Below the pieces are notes generated by a model. The model had not been told where the DNA came from. It was given only the letters and a program-made list of their open reading frames with translations, and made no database searches. Position numbers and translations under genes: made by a program. Of a DNA stretch of 64,000 nucleotides, positions 1 through 12,000 are shown in pieces. Position 1 is the stretch's first letter. Every line of letters begins with the position of its first letter. The stretch comes from Apostichopus japonicus (taxonomy: Eukaryota; Echinodermata; Holothuroidea; Aspidochirotida; Stichopodidae), in contig NC_092575.1 in assembly GCF_037975245.1 (NCBI RefSeq), forward strand, positions 1,865,001 to 1,929,000. Direction: 5' to 3'.

Positions 1-3000
1 TTCAGCTCCCCTCTCGGACAAATTAACATCTATATCCTTGCGGACATCGCCCGCTCTCCTCAGTCTTAATAACACACTGCAGTCCTGTGTAGAAGGATCT
101 GTAGGTAAGGGTGGATTTTGAGAAGGCTTTTAATTTCTAGAAAGCCTGTTTCTTTCCATAACCATATTCCATTTATCTCTCAAGATTCATTCAAGCTACA
201 TGGATAATGTTCAGTAAAGATTATGTCAGGGAGTTCTCCTTTTTGCTACAACAGTGTAAGTTACTAGTTAACCTCAACTACAACAGTGTGTAAGTTAATA
301 GTTAACCTCAACTACAACAGTGTGTAAGTTAATAGTTAACCTCAACTACAACAGTGTGTAAGTTACTGGTTAACCTCAACTACAACAGTGTGTAAGTTAC
401 TAGTTAACCTCAACTACAACAGTGTAAGTTACTAGTTAACCTCAACTACAACAGTGTGTAAGTTAATAGTTAACCTTAACTACAACAGTGTGTAAGTTAA
501 TAGTTAACCTCAACTACAACAGTGTGTAAGTTAATAGTTAACCTCAACTACAACAGTGTGTAAGTTAATAGTTAACCTCAACTACAACAGTGTGTAAGTT
601 ACTAGTTAACCTCAACTACAACAGTGTAAGTTACTAGTTAACCTCAACTACAACAGTGTGTAAGTTACTGGTTCATGCAAGTTGTATGAGGATATTATAT
701 TAAATGAAATATAATTATGTCTGTTAGTTAGTGGATTTGCTATTGTTGCCATTTATTAATTGCTGTTTAGAAATCATCTCTATATTAAAATCCTACGGAA
801 TATGGGAATAATGAATTTTTGTAAGCTATCTTCTTTCCTTTCAAGCAGATGCTGAATTGAGTCATCTTGATGAGAAGTTAATCCAAGTTTTAGCCTGGCA
901 AAGGCTTCAACAACTTCTGCCCTCAAAGGTACTACTTCTTTCTCTCTGAAAGTTAACCAATGAAATACTCTTTAATATTAACATAACTTTTAACATTTCT
1001 CCAGTTTACATCTTTCATTGGTTACAGGACATTTCCATGTTCTGTTAACTTTGTGACAAGACTTTTGCAAATTATTTTGATTGAATTTGCTACGTGGTGA
1101 AAAAACAATTAAATTTTCCCTGCAACTTTTGAAAATTTCATACATACATTGAAAGCAGCTTAAATGTAAAGGAATTAATTTATAACATTTCAAAGTAGTT
1201 TTTACTCTTTTAATTTAGTTCCTGTTATAGAAATAGATGCTAATCTCAATGGATAGGTCAACATAAAATGGACAAAAATGTTTGTAGTTTTTAAACATCC
1301 TCCCTCATCTCATTAATGCAGACACCGCCTGCAGCTACTACCAAAGATTCACCAAATAGTGACATCGACCAACCCTCTCCGGTGCCAACCAAGGACACGC
1401 CTACACCCATTTTGGGTGTGTTCTGCCCTCTTCCATCTAAGGACTGTTTGAAGTCTGTAAAGATGAGGAGGAAATATTTCAGTATTGGAAACAGTGAGTA
1501 TTTAATTGCGCTGGTTATTGAATTCACATTGTTTTTATTTTCGTTCCCGTTGGTATGAAATACGGTTATTCTGTTATCTGTAACAGGGTATAAAGGGTTG
1601 ATTAAACCATTTGCTTTTGAATTAAGCACTTGGAAAAATTTTTGAATGCATCATCTTGAAAGTGAAATTAATGGAAACAAAGTTAGTATTTGTAGAGTAA
1701 TATATCTTACTGCGCAAATACCAAAAATGTGTATCTACAGAGGAACGTGTGGATTTCTGATTTGAGCAATAGAAGTCTATAGAATCTTTAAATGTCAAGA
1801 CATGTAGTATAATAGCTGTATCAAATATCACTCTTTTGATCCCTTCCTGAAGGCAGAAGGAATCTATGCGATGGTAATGGTGTGTTGTGACACTTGCTCG
1901 TAAACGCTTGTAAACTTCAAAAGGATAATACTTCATATTTGGTGTGTAGGTTCCCCTTTGGTTGAACTGGTTTGGGATTGTTGTTGGTATTGGTCAAAGG
2001 TCATTTGAGGTCAGGACAGGTCAAAGTCTGAAAACATTGTTCAACACAATTTTCTCAAGAAGTGGAAGTCGGGTGAAATTCAAACTTGGTGTGTAGCTTG
2101 CCGTTGGTGAGTAGATGATCTGTAGTGTTTATCATGAATGTCAAAGGTCAGAATTTACTGCACAATATCTTAATTTTTCTTGCATACCAGCTTTTGTGTT
2201 TGTTATATACATATATATATATATGCACATACACACACATGTTTTTAGCCATTGATGTTCACAGTGCTAACCATGTATTTCTTTCCACGTAGGTTCTGAT
2301 GCAGACATGTGCCTCAGCTATTATGGACATTGCAACTTTATCTCTGCCAAACATGCAAGCATTTTCTATGATGAGGTGAGGTTGTCATTTTTCAGTACAA
2401 AGTGGTGTTCAAATGGTAGACAGTTCTGATACTTTGTGGGCAATAAATTGCTCCATCTTTTTTTTCTATTATTTTTTTTTTTGATCTCCAAAATATCTTA
2501 TGGATCTGATTAAAAAGAAATTTTTGCAGGAAGTATACCCATCGTTGGTAAAGATGACACACAAATCTTCAACCAGCAAAGTATCCTGGGTAAAAAAGAA
2601 ATTGCTTAGTGTCGGTGGTGAGAAATGCTGTTGATATTTAAACGTCTGAAATATCTTTCATCACCAGTTACTATTTTTTCTTTTCTCTTCCTCTGTTTTT
2701 GGGGCTTTTTTACCTCCTCACTCAGGCGTCGAGGCACTTTGAACTCTTAAATTATAGTGAATTCGGAACGACGGTCGACAGGGTGACATATACGGGGGCG
2801 GTGATCGAAAGATCTGTGAACAAAGTATCCTCGTCTTTTGTGAAGTCGGTGCGGAAGTTTTCCAAGAGGACTAAGTCGTCTGAATCTACAGACAGGACGT
2901 CAGTGGTGAGGCTGGTCGAAAGACCTTGCCGATGTGCAACGGACGTTCAGTCGGACAATGCTGGTTGGGAAGGCACAGCAATGTTACATCACGGCAGTCA

Positions 3001-3073
3001 TGTGCAATTTGGCTGCCTGGAATTTGTATTTAGTGTAGCAGAGGCTGCAGTTTTACCTAAGTCGGTCACATGA
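1..3073 (+). CDS. PHF12: PHF12-like protein (PHD finger protein 12), 3' part with FHA-like domain
   Basis: Five exons of the 3' end of a gene that starts before the window: 1-104 (frame opens at base 2), 849-928, 1322-1493, 2293-2375 and 2726-3073. They join in frame through GT-AG introns to give about 261 residues ending at a TGA. Exon 2 encodes [19 protein letters not shown]. The last three exons carry the FHA-like fold: KYFSIGN, then [19 protein letters not shown], then [15 protein letters not shown] and finally [20 protein letters not shown]. These match what I recall of the C-terminal part of vertebrate PHF12 (Pf1), a PHD-finger subunit that links MRG15 and Sin3/HDAC corepressor to chromatin in the nucleus. 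The PHD fingers would lie upstream. A basic Ser/Lys-rich stretch (around 2810-2880) separates the last FHA strands and is poorly conserved. Identification is from recognised motifs, not a search. Confidence 0.88.
246..672. repeat. 34-bp minisatellite in PHF12 intron
   Basis: About 12 to 13 direct copies of a 34-bp unit (some copies 32 bp) fill much of the intron between 104 and 849. Each copy holds the self-complementary GTTAAC and the donor-like string TGTGTAAGTTA, so the intron carries a dozen GTAAGT sites downstream of the real donor at 105 (GTAAGG). Copies differ by only a few bases, which suggests recent amplification or homogenisation. Confidence 0.95.
1991..2023 (+). promoter_or_regulatory. 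Cluster of AGGTCA nuclear-receptor half-sites
   Basis: In the PHF12 intron between 1493 and 2293, AGGTCA occurs at 1998, 2008 and 2018, a 10-bp period. The first is part of TGGTCAAAGGTCA, a DR1-type arrangement as bound by RXR/HNF4-class receptors. A further AAAGGTCA lies near 2142. This may be a real site or a fragment of a repeat family with similar text; AGGTCA-like strings also occur near 5214 and, reversed, near 59140 and 59770. Confidence 0.25.
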
Positions 3074-6000
3074 TACAGGCGAATGCAGTCGTTTTAACTG
3101 GTCCTTGCATTCACGAGTCATGGAAAAGTCATGTCCAAGCTGCTGTGTAGTTTCCAGAGCCATTTTACGATACAGATGGGAAAAAATCATGGCTGGTGTC
3201 TTGCAGGTTTATGAGTCTTGGAAAAGTCACGTCCACGTCGATCTACCGTTACCCGAGCTGTTGTGGATACAGACGAGAGAGAAGTTGTCCGCAGGTTTGG
3301 CAGGGTCTTGCGTAAATGGAAAAATCATGTCGGTGTCGACCAAAGCCATCCGGGGTACTGTCGAAAGTCATCACGAGGAAAAGATTGAGAAGTATCGTTA
3401 ATAAATCACAAGCAGGGTGGGATGGTGAGTCGTGCCGCTGCAATAGCAACAGTATTACCAGACTTATTCAGAACATGGATGGAAAACTATAGTGGGGTTT
3501 AACATTCAACAGACCTTCAAATATTCAGCAAAGTGAAAATAAGTTTTGTGAGAAATGTTAGCAAATGAAACGGGAGACCTTCGGGTCAAACGGTAGGCCT
3601 CTTCTGTCACGATTCCGTCAATTTTATTTATGTTCACATGATAAACACGTTGGTATTCGTCAAACTCAGGATGTCATTTTTTATCCCAAGGGCTTGCCAT
3701 AAATGGAATGAACCCGAGGAGGTGCCATATGTACTTCTTGGGTCAAAGGCAGAAAAGGTTACAAATGTTAATATGGTTGCAAATGAGTAGTTGTAGGAAT
3801 ATCTAAACTTATTTAACTTTCAAGTCCAAACATGAATGGACCAGCATTTTGTACTTAACTCCTTGGCTTAGAAGTAAGAACAGGCTACTGTACACATGGA
3901 GATGTGTGTGTACTGGTGGTTCCATGACCAGTGAAGCGGTTGATCGCATAGTAAAGAGGCTGCCTATTGGTATTCTTTAGAGTGTCTTTTTGACTATACT
4001 GTTAGTACTTACTGATAGACAACTGTGTCAAATCTTAACAGCAAACACCGCTTGGCTGGAATGTTGGAAAGGTAAACGGTACACATAGAGATATGGCTGT
4101 GATCATATACTGCTGGTTCACAACCAGTTTAGCAGTACATGTACGCTGCTTGGTCTCTCCTTAATAAGCTAGCTATTCCACTATGCATTTAGTATTTATC
4201 AATAAACAGTCACATCAAACGGTGTCCCAACTATACCTTCCTCCTAGTTAAGAAAATATTCCAAAATTAGATAACTGGCAAGATTGTTTTAGTGTTTATG
4301 AACTATGGAACCTTGTTGACTTAAAGTAACAATGCAAAAGTCGCAACAATTTCAGCGACACCCATAATCCCAGTTTGTAGTAGATTTTTGTCTCAAAGCA
4401 AGGCATCTGCTAAAAGGGTGTTCATTGTTAAGTAGGTTATCATTTGTTTAGCTAGATTTTGGAATACAAACAACATACACATAGTTTGTATTTGGGCAAG
4501 TTTGAAAATGGCAATGGACTTGTGCAATGGAGATGGAGTACAAAGTATGGAAAGGCTTATTGAGGCCAACCTACCTCAGGGGTGCATATGTCTTCCGCAA
4601 GACAAAAGCTGTTACCCTTTTGTCACATTCTCAATTCTTTGAATCAAGAATCCAAATTTGAAACTGACAGATATCCAGGATTGTGATGAAAGCAATCTTG
4701 AACAACTGTGTTAAGTTTGCTGCCAGATGGTAAATGTGTGATATTAGAGGACTTGTTATGTTAATCTGAAATTATCTTGTAGGTCAGAATAAAAGGAAAT
4801 TTGTGACGAAATTCACACTTTTGAATTAAAATTTAAATATTATCAGAGCTGTTAGTTTAAATTTTGTTTGAATTTTAATATGTAAGGGTTGTAGTGCTGA
4901 ACTAGTGGGATGAAGTGCTGGATAATCTAACAGGCAGCTGAGAAAAATGCTGAGGGTACTGTCAACCATACGTTTCAATTATTAAGGATTCTACCGTTTT
5001 GGTAACAAAATTATATATTGTCTTTCCAGCAAAACTAATAGTCCCCGTTGTTCAGAGTTGATTGTGTGGTTCAAACGTAACACTGCGTTTATTAGATGCA
5101 GCTGATTTTAAAGGATGTCGGTTATTTGCATCATGTTATAAGTGACCATTTCTATGTAGCCCTCTTTAAAGTCCAAAGTTTCTTCTAGGTAACCCTAGCT
5201 AATTGGCCAGCAAGGTCATGGGGTCCTCCAAGGTCAACAGATTTCTGTAAGCACTTCAGGCCAAAACATACCAACTTTGTATTCAGGTTGTGCCTTCAAA
5301 AGTCACTTTAAAGGGACGAAGGGGGCTGTTGGGAAAGCATATGGTGCCTCTGTGCCCCAGAGGGAGTTAGGTTGGCACTTTGCTAACCTGTTATATATGC
5401 AGAATTATGTAAGGTTAGCTACCTCTGCAATTAAAGTGTGGTAGATCAGAAACAAACTGTGGAACAGACTTCTCCAAATTTTACAGAAGTATGTTTGATG
5501 TCCAAAGGAGAAGCAAACCCAATTAACATCCATAGCTTTAATTCATGCTGAACAACAACTCCAAAACTGCTAACAACAAAAGATAACCAAAGATTTGATC
5601 AACCACATCAAGCTTGTTTGTGAAGAAACAAACTGATATCTCAGATATGGAAGGGAATTTTTCATACCTGTTTGCAGAAGCCTTGCATCGGAAGTATTTC
5701 TATGACATAGACCAAATGACGATGATGTTGCTAGACCTTACTTCTCCTGTATTGAAACAACAAACTATTTATTCTCCAAAGATGATTTGATGGCAAGAGA
5801 AAGTATCTTTCAACAAGAGCAAAACTGCAACCAGTTATATCAAATACCTCCATCTGGTCACTTACCTCCTTGAATATGGTAGAGGGGGTAAGAAGAGGCC
5901 ATGTTCACTACTACTGTTTTTTCTTCTACAAGCCGTTCTTTTGTTCCTGACGGTAGGCAGCAAGGAATCATTTGTTGTTTTTGTTTTGTTTTTAATTACC

Positions 6001-6801
6001 AATCAGAAAATGTCCAAGAAATCCTGTGTTGATGAGATTGGATCATCCTTCAAGTTCTTGACCACACTCACACATCCTTCAATAGAATATTGAAAGTAGT
6101 TTGCAGATTTGAAAATTGTTTATTTTTTTTTTTTTATCATTGTTTTCACCGTGAATACACTTTATACGACTGCCAATCAGCCTTTTACCATTATTTGGAA
6201 TGAGTTGCATTTTTAAAACGATTATGTCACCGAAAGATACCACATTAGGAAAAAGTGTTGCCTTAGTTGGTACCAGGGGCAATACAGGACAGTATAATTC
6301 TTACCTACATAGCTCATATGAGCTCCAAATTTCCTTGCAGTGGACAGGGAAGGGGGGGGGGGCGGTGTGGGGAGGACTGGAAGACTTGTTGGGAGGTACT
6401 TAAGATGTGAGCAGTGAAATAGGGGCCTACCATCCTAGTGATCCTCCAGTAAAATGGAAGTCTTATTTGTGTATTATTCTCATGATGACGATTTGATGGG
6501 AATCTTTGTGTAAGGTATTTCGTAGAAGATTCCATGTTTTTGCGAAACCTGTTTCTGAATGATTTAATGGAAGAATTTCTATTGATCTAATAATTGGAAT
6601 GTTTCTCAGAGAAATGCATTTGATAGTAGCCACATATTATAAACCTCTTTGATGTAATCAACTTCCCCAAAATAGCTGAAAAACCCATGATGTATGCTTA
6701 ACCAGTCATTGGAAACGATGGCTTCAGGATTAGTTAAAACTAAGAATACCATGTGAATACTGTGTACAAAAACATGTTAGTTGTGTTATTCATAACAAAC
6801 G
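3074..6801 (+). other. Probable long 3' UTR of PHF12-like gene / intergenic
   Basis: No convincing exon. Between about 3110 and 3330 there are three diverged copies of a roughly 100-bp stretch built around GGAAAAGTCATGTC-like text, probably an old tandem duplication just after the stop codon. The rest is unique AT-rich sequence with a G run near 6352. It leads to a poly(A) signal at 6802, so much of it may be 3' UTR. Confidence 0.4.
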
Positions 6802-6807
6802 AATAAA
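6802..6807 (+). terminator. Candidate poly(A) signal for PHF12-like gene
   Basis: AATAAA followed 20 to 50 bases later by a GT-rich tract (TGTACTTGTGTTGTGTC and more), the normal arrangement of a cleavage and polyadenylation site. It would imply a 3' UTR of about 3.7 kb. Confidence 0.4.
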
Positions 6808-6830
6808 TTGCATTTAAAAATGATGTACTT

Positions 6831-9022
6831 GTGTTGTGTCTTCTGTTTATTGGTTTTGTTTAATTTTCTTTTGTTTTACACGGATATTGACATGCAAATC
6901 TTTACTTTATTATTTTATGAATATTTAATTACTGATATTGTCAAAATTAATTGACAAAGGAACACGTTACGTTAGAATGGAATCTACGTGTAATATTTTG
7001 TGATTTATATGATCAACTCTCATACAATGGAAGGCGTGGGAGGGTTCAAACTTTATCAAAAATTTAAAGTCAAAGTGATACATATACCTAGGTCTGTAAA
7101 GCAAAATTCAGGTTATGCAAATTTCAGAGATTCGCTTCTCTGCAGAACTTACAGGGATCATCTCTAAATCAATTTTTCCCGAAAACGAGGATCGGAATTG
7201 TACGCAACAGTTTCATTTGAAGACATTGGCTCAAGTGTACGGGGTGGCCTAGCAGAATGTTGTTGAATACACATCTATTTCGAAATGATATTCTGTACCC
7301 TTCAGATTCTTTCAAAACCATGAGAAAATCAGGCATGAGACTCTTCCGCGGAAACGCGGATTTCCGATTTTTTTTTTTTTCATTTTCGCGTTTTTTCTCG
7401 TAATTCGCGTTTTTTATTATTTTTTTATTAATTTTTTTTTATTAATTTTTTTATTAATTTTTTTTTTTTTTTTTTTGCCGAACATGCTGGACTGTGAAGG
7501 GAAGGAACACCGAATTTGACCAGTGGTGGAATCAAGTAGCACAAAGCAAGCAAAAAAGCCTTTTTTTGGTTCAAAAAAGCTAATGGATAAATTATACAAG
7601 CAGAAATTCCACACTTTTTTGGCGAGTTACGTGATGTGATAGATTCCATCTAGAGTCCACCATTTTGCATTTAAGCCCTCCTTACCTGACAAAAAAATTC
7701 TAAAGGGGAGGGGCCCCCTCCCCTTAAACCCCTCCCCCAGGACGGCGATCGATAAATTTCAGATTTTTTTTCCCCAGCTCAGTCTCATCCCTGGAAATGA
7801 TGGACCTTTATTATCGTGGAGTGTGGAATTCAAATGCTTGATAAATTAGCAGCTGTAAGTTTTTGAGAGGTTAACAATAGTCATTGCCATACCCGATGAC
7901 CCTCACATGCATTCAGTTCATGATAACGACCACTAGTGACCTCAAATGTTTTTTTTTCCTAAAGCAGCCGAGTGATCAGAGATGGTAAACGGGAAGATAA
8001 TTTTATCTGCACAATGTAACGTTTCAAAGTGAAAGTACGCCCCACTTTTGGTACATCCCGGTTTGAAAGTGACGGGCGTCGGGAGCTATAGGTTGGGTCC
8101 ATGGTCCCATGGACAATTATGCCACACATCCTGACACATAATTCAGACCTCTAAGCAATCGTTGGCTTTCGGATTTGTCAGTTCCTCTTGATCCACCCTC
8201 TCTGCAGACTGCAGGCCAACCTGAAGTAGTAGAAATACGTAGTAGAAATTACCATGGTCCAGAATTAGGACACATGCGATCATGATTGCGATATATGCTG
8301 CCTGGTCAATCAAAGGACCAGCTTTTTCCGCGAACTTTTACAACAGCAGGATTTTTTTCCATTTGCAATTATAGGAATAGTTCTATTTCAACGTCTTTGC
8401 CATGGACTTCTGGTTACACTTGCTTATCAATGGTCACATGGCGTGTATATGGCCTATAATGAAGGAAACAAATGCTCTACCAGCTTTGGCATTATAAATT
8501 CGGACCGTAGAACAGCTCTAACGACCCTTAAGACTATGTAAAGCAATAATTTTGGATTAGTTTGTGGTAAACTAAGCTATACTAAATGTACACTATTCCT
8601 GACTGAACCTGAGAAACTCCTCACCATGATGCCCCACCCCCTCCCCCCCCCCCGAAAAGTGTCTGGTCACGTAATGATTCAAATTTCATTCTTAATTTGA
8701 AAAACAAAATGAACTTACAGTTATTTGATTAGATACACATACCATTTGTAGTTGCAGTCTTTCGATTTCGCTACTCTCTCGAAGTCAATATGACAGTCAG
8801 ACGAGGAGGTATTTCTTTTTTGTGTAGTGGTACCGTAGCGTGAGCTTTTAAGGATATACAGTACAGTATAGTAAAATTCCATTTGAATCCACGCACGTTC
8901 TGCTGTACACCGAACTCCTGTTGCCAACAGCTAGTCTTCTACTATACCTAGTGCTTGCCGACACACTGACCCGCAAATTGTTATTCTATTTCTACCTATT
9001 CAATCGCCCAACAGCTTTAACC
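6831..9022. other. Intergenic region and MDH2 5' flank
   Basis: No gene seen apart from the MITE at 7330-7793. There is a C run at 8641-8653. The last 150 bases before the MDH2 ATG should hold its promoter and 5' UTR; I see no clear TATA box. The MDH2 start lies in a good context, with A at -3 and CC just before the ATG. Confidence 0.4.
7330..7793. mobile_element. hAT-like MITE (degraded)
   Basis: The ends are inverted repeats: CAGGCATGAGACT at the left, and CAGGGATGAGACT when the right end is reverse-complemented. The flanking 8-mers (GAGAAAAT and GAAATGAT) agree only partly. The interior holds T-rich tracts and a segment near 7700-7735 (AAAGGGGAGGGG, CCCCTCCCC) that resembles the internal unit of the element at 19074. 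There is no transposase. Probably an old non-autonomous copy. Confidence 0.5.
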
Positions 9023-12000
9023 ATGTTTCGCTCTTGTGCTGCTAAAGTTCTTTCACCTGCAAGAGGGTTTTCAACTACCACACAGGTAAATGATGGTTTT
9101 CCTTCGAAAACTTTGAGTTTGTCTCACTCTCAGCTTTGCCTAATATTTGGTGTTAGTAGCCTAACGTGTGGAATATTAGGAATTGCTACAAGGCTAGGCC
9201 TAGCTTAGGCTAATTTTACACTGCAGTCAAGCAGATGCAGATACATAATGTACTATTATGGTGGCATACAGAAGCGAAAAGCAGTTATTCATAACTCTAT
9301 GATTTCTTTTTATGTTCTGTTAGATTCAGAATCCATATTGGTTACAATGTCGGTTTAGGGCCTAACTTTAGAATCCATACCAAATGAATGGGAAAGCTTA
9401 CTTCGAATCGGCAGAATAACAACTGTATAATCCGGCTGAACATGTGTGCTCAATAGAATAACAGTCAGTGAATAGGTGCGTCGTGTGAATGATTCGCTGG
9501 AATGAATTAAAGGGGTAGGGAATAGGGTTATTAGGGTAAGTCGAATGGTACGGATTCTAAATTAGTACCGGTTTAGGGCCTAGACAAAGTCTCAAAACAA
9601 AGCATTTCAAGTTCAATTTGCCATTGAAGTCAACCAGTCCCTTTCTGGTAGTGGTATAGGCCTATGCCTAATTCATAGCACTGAGGTATTCATAACACTG
9701 ATTACCTGTAAACATAAATGTTGTCACTTGTGGGAATGTTGAAATCCAAGATGAAAATTATAAAATATGTTGAAATTTCCAAATGACATGTTGTCACAAC
9801 AGTTATTTTGGTGTTGTTTATTTTACATTTACAAACTCTCATATCATCATTTTGTCTAGCAACTCAACAAAGTCGCTGTTCTTGGTGCTGCAGGAGGCAT
9901 TGGACAGCCTTTGTCTCTTCTCCTTAAAGCCAGCCCTCTTATAACAAGGCTTTCCCTTTTTGATATTGTAAACACCCCTGGAGTTGCTGCTGATCTTAGT
10001 CACATCGAGACACCAGCACATGTAACTGGACATCAAGGTCCTGAACAGTTAAATGAAGCCTTAGAAGGATGTGATGTTGTTCTTATACCAGCAGGAGTAC
10101 CTAGGAAGCCAGGTAGGTACTAACAGAGCACATGGCTCTATGTTTCATGCAGCTTAATGGGTTAATAATAATATTAAATTTAGTAAATTTGTGATCTTAA
10201 AATATGTGAAAATAAATATATGAAAAATTGCAATTCATCAGTTTGGCCAGTCAAGCTTGATATCAAACATAATATTGTAAATATCAGCTTTGCACTGTAT
10301 TTTACTGTGTATTTAAAAAAAAAAATTTTTTAATGATTCTTTAATCTGAGTAAACCCTTGATTCTTGCCTTAAAGGTCTGCTGTATAGACCTCAACTATA
10401 GCACGCTATCATGGAAAAGTTTCTTGAGATTACGTAATTGACCTGCCTTGGTCGTAAAATGACCTCTTTTTACCAATTAGTCTGCAACGGCTGCCACATT
10501 TTTTCTTGTATGAGGGTCTTTGTGTGAACGCTGTATGATTAACTACGCTGTAGACATGAACATATTTCCACACAGTGCGTACACAAATAGCCTTATGGTC
10601 TTAAGAAGCTATGCAGGCTTATTGTTGAGCCTGAAGTTGATTTACGACCGTGGCAGGTCGATTACGTAATCACAAAACTTTCCTAGCTATAGCATGCTAT
10701 TATTGGAGACAATAAAGCAGAACTTTAAGTACTGTAACTGATGTTCTTGCAGGGAATGCATCTTGTTTTAATATCCTATTTCTCATTTCAATTTCTGACA
10801 GGTATGACAAGGGATGACCTTTTTAATACCAACGCAGGCATTGTGAAGAACCTCTGCGAAGCAGCTGCCAAGACGTGCCCTAATGCTGTCATTGGTATTA
10901 TTACCAACCCTGTAAGCAACTTTAACATACAACTATTAAAGCAGTATTGTGACTGTCTTGAGCTCATATCGATAAATTTGTTTTATGCTGTTTGATAATA
11001 ACATCGTACAATGAAGTGTATTATTAGTTTGAACAGCCAAGTTTCATTTTGAATAATGAAGTAAAATTTGGGAATTTACAGTTTATTACATGTGATTAAT
11101 GATTACATGTTAAATGACTATGGGGGGGGGGTGGAGGGGGGAACGTTGAGAACCAAATGGAATCGTTTCTTTAAGTTCTTTATAGGATAACATCTGTATA
11201 TCATAGTTTGAGCAAATTGACCCATTGCCATCTTATTTGGAATAATGCCCAGCATGTTTGACAAAATCATCTACCAGAAGCAGATAGCTGTTTTCAAACA
11301 AATCACACTTAAGCTGGTACATAATACACGTACCAGGGGTGAATCCAGGATTTAATAGGAGGTGGTGAGGCCCTGAGGTCTTTGAAGCTGATTCCAATGT
11401 ATTGCGGGGGGGGGGGGGGGGGTGGCCTCCCCCCAGAAAGATAAACTTTTAGCAGTGTAACGGTGCATTCTGATTCATGTAGAAGTCACTATTAGGTCTA
11501 CATGCAAGTCTTGGTTGTGCTAATTGTAATAATGTTTGAGGTTGAAAAAGAGGGGTGTTCCTCTTTCATTCTACAATTAAATGGCTATTCCTTGAGTAGT
11601 TAAGTTCATATGCATTTTTCCTGTAGGTAAATTCAACTGTACCCATAGCCTGTGAGATTTACAAAGCAGCCGGCGTCTACGACTGGAGGAAAATAATTGG
11701 TGTCACCACACTAGACATTGTGCGTTCAAATACCTTTGTCGCTGAAAAGAAGGGACTAGACGTAACAACTGTAAACGTACCCGTCATTGGCGGCCACTCT
11801 GGAATCACAATTATACCACTGCTCTCCCAGGTCAGTCAAAACATTATACCTCTGCTCTCCCAGGTCAGTCAAAACATTATACCTCTGCTCTCCCAGGTCA
11901 GTCAAAACATTATACCTCTGCCCTCCCAGGTCAGTCAAAACATTATACCTATGCCCTCCCAGGTCAGTCAAAACATTATACCTCTGCTCTCTCAGGTTAG

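Noticed and set aside
246-672. CRISPR-like array (regular 34-bp spacing)
   Set aside because: The whole unit is repeated, with no unique spacers, and the window is eukaryotic; it is a minisatellite.
3105-3401. 98-codon frame after the PHF12 stop (SWKSHVHVDLPLPE and on)
   Set aside because: Lies in the probable 3' UTR over diverged internal repeats; no splice signals and no family recognised.
8641-8653. Long C and G runs across the window (also 11404, 17202, 38936, 41060, 52764, 61741, 63147 and 63330) as G-quadruplex regulators
   Set aside because: They are uninterrupted homopolymer runs without spaced G-blocks; they look like simple sequence, often inside or beside MITEs, and show no consistent link to promoters.
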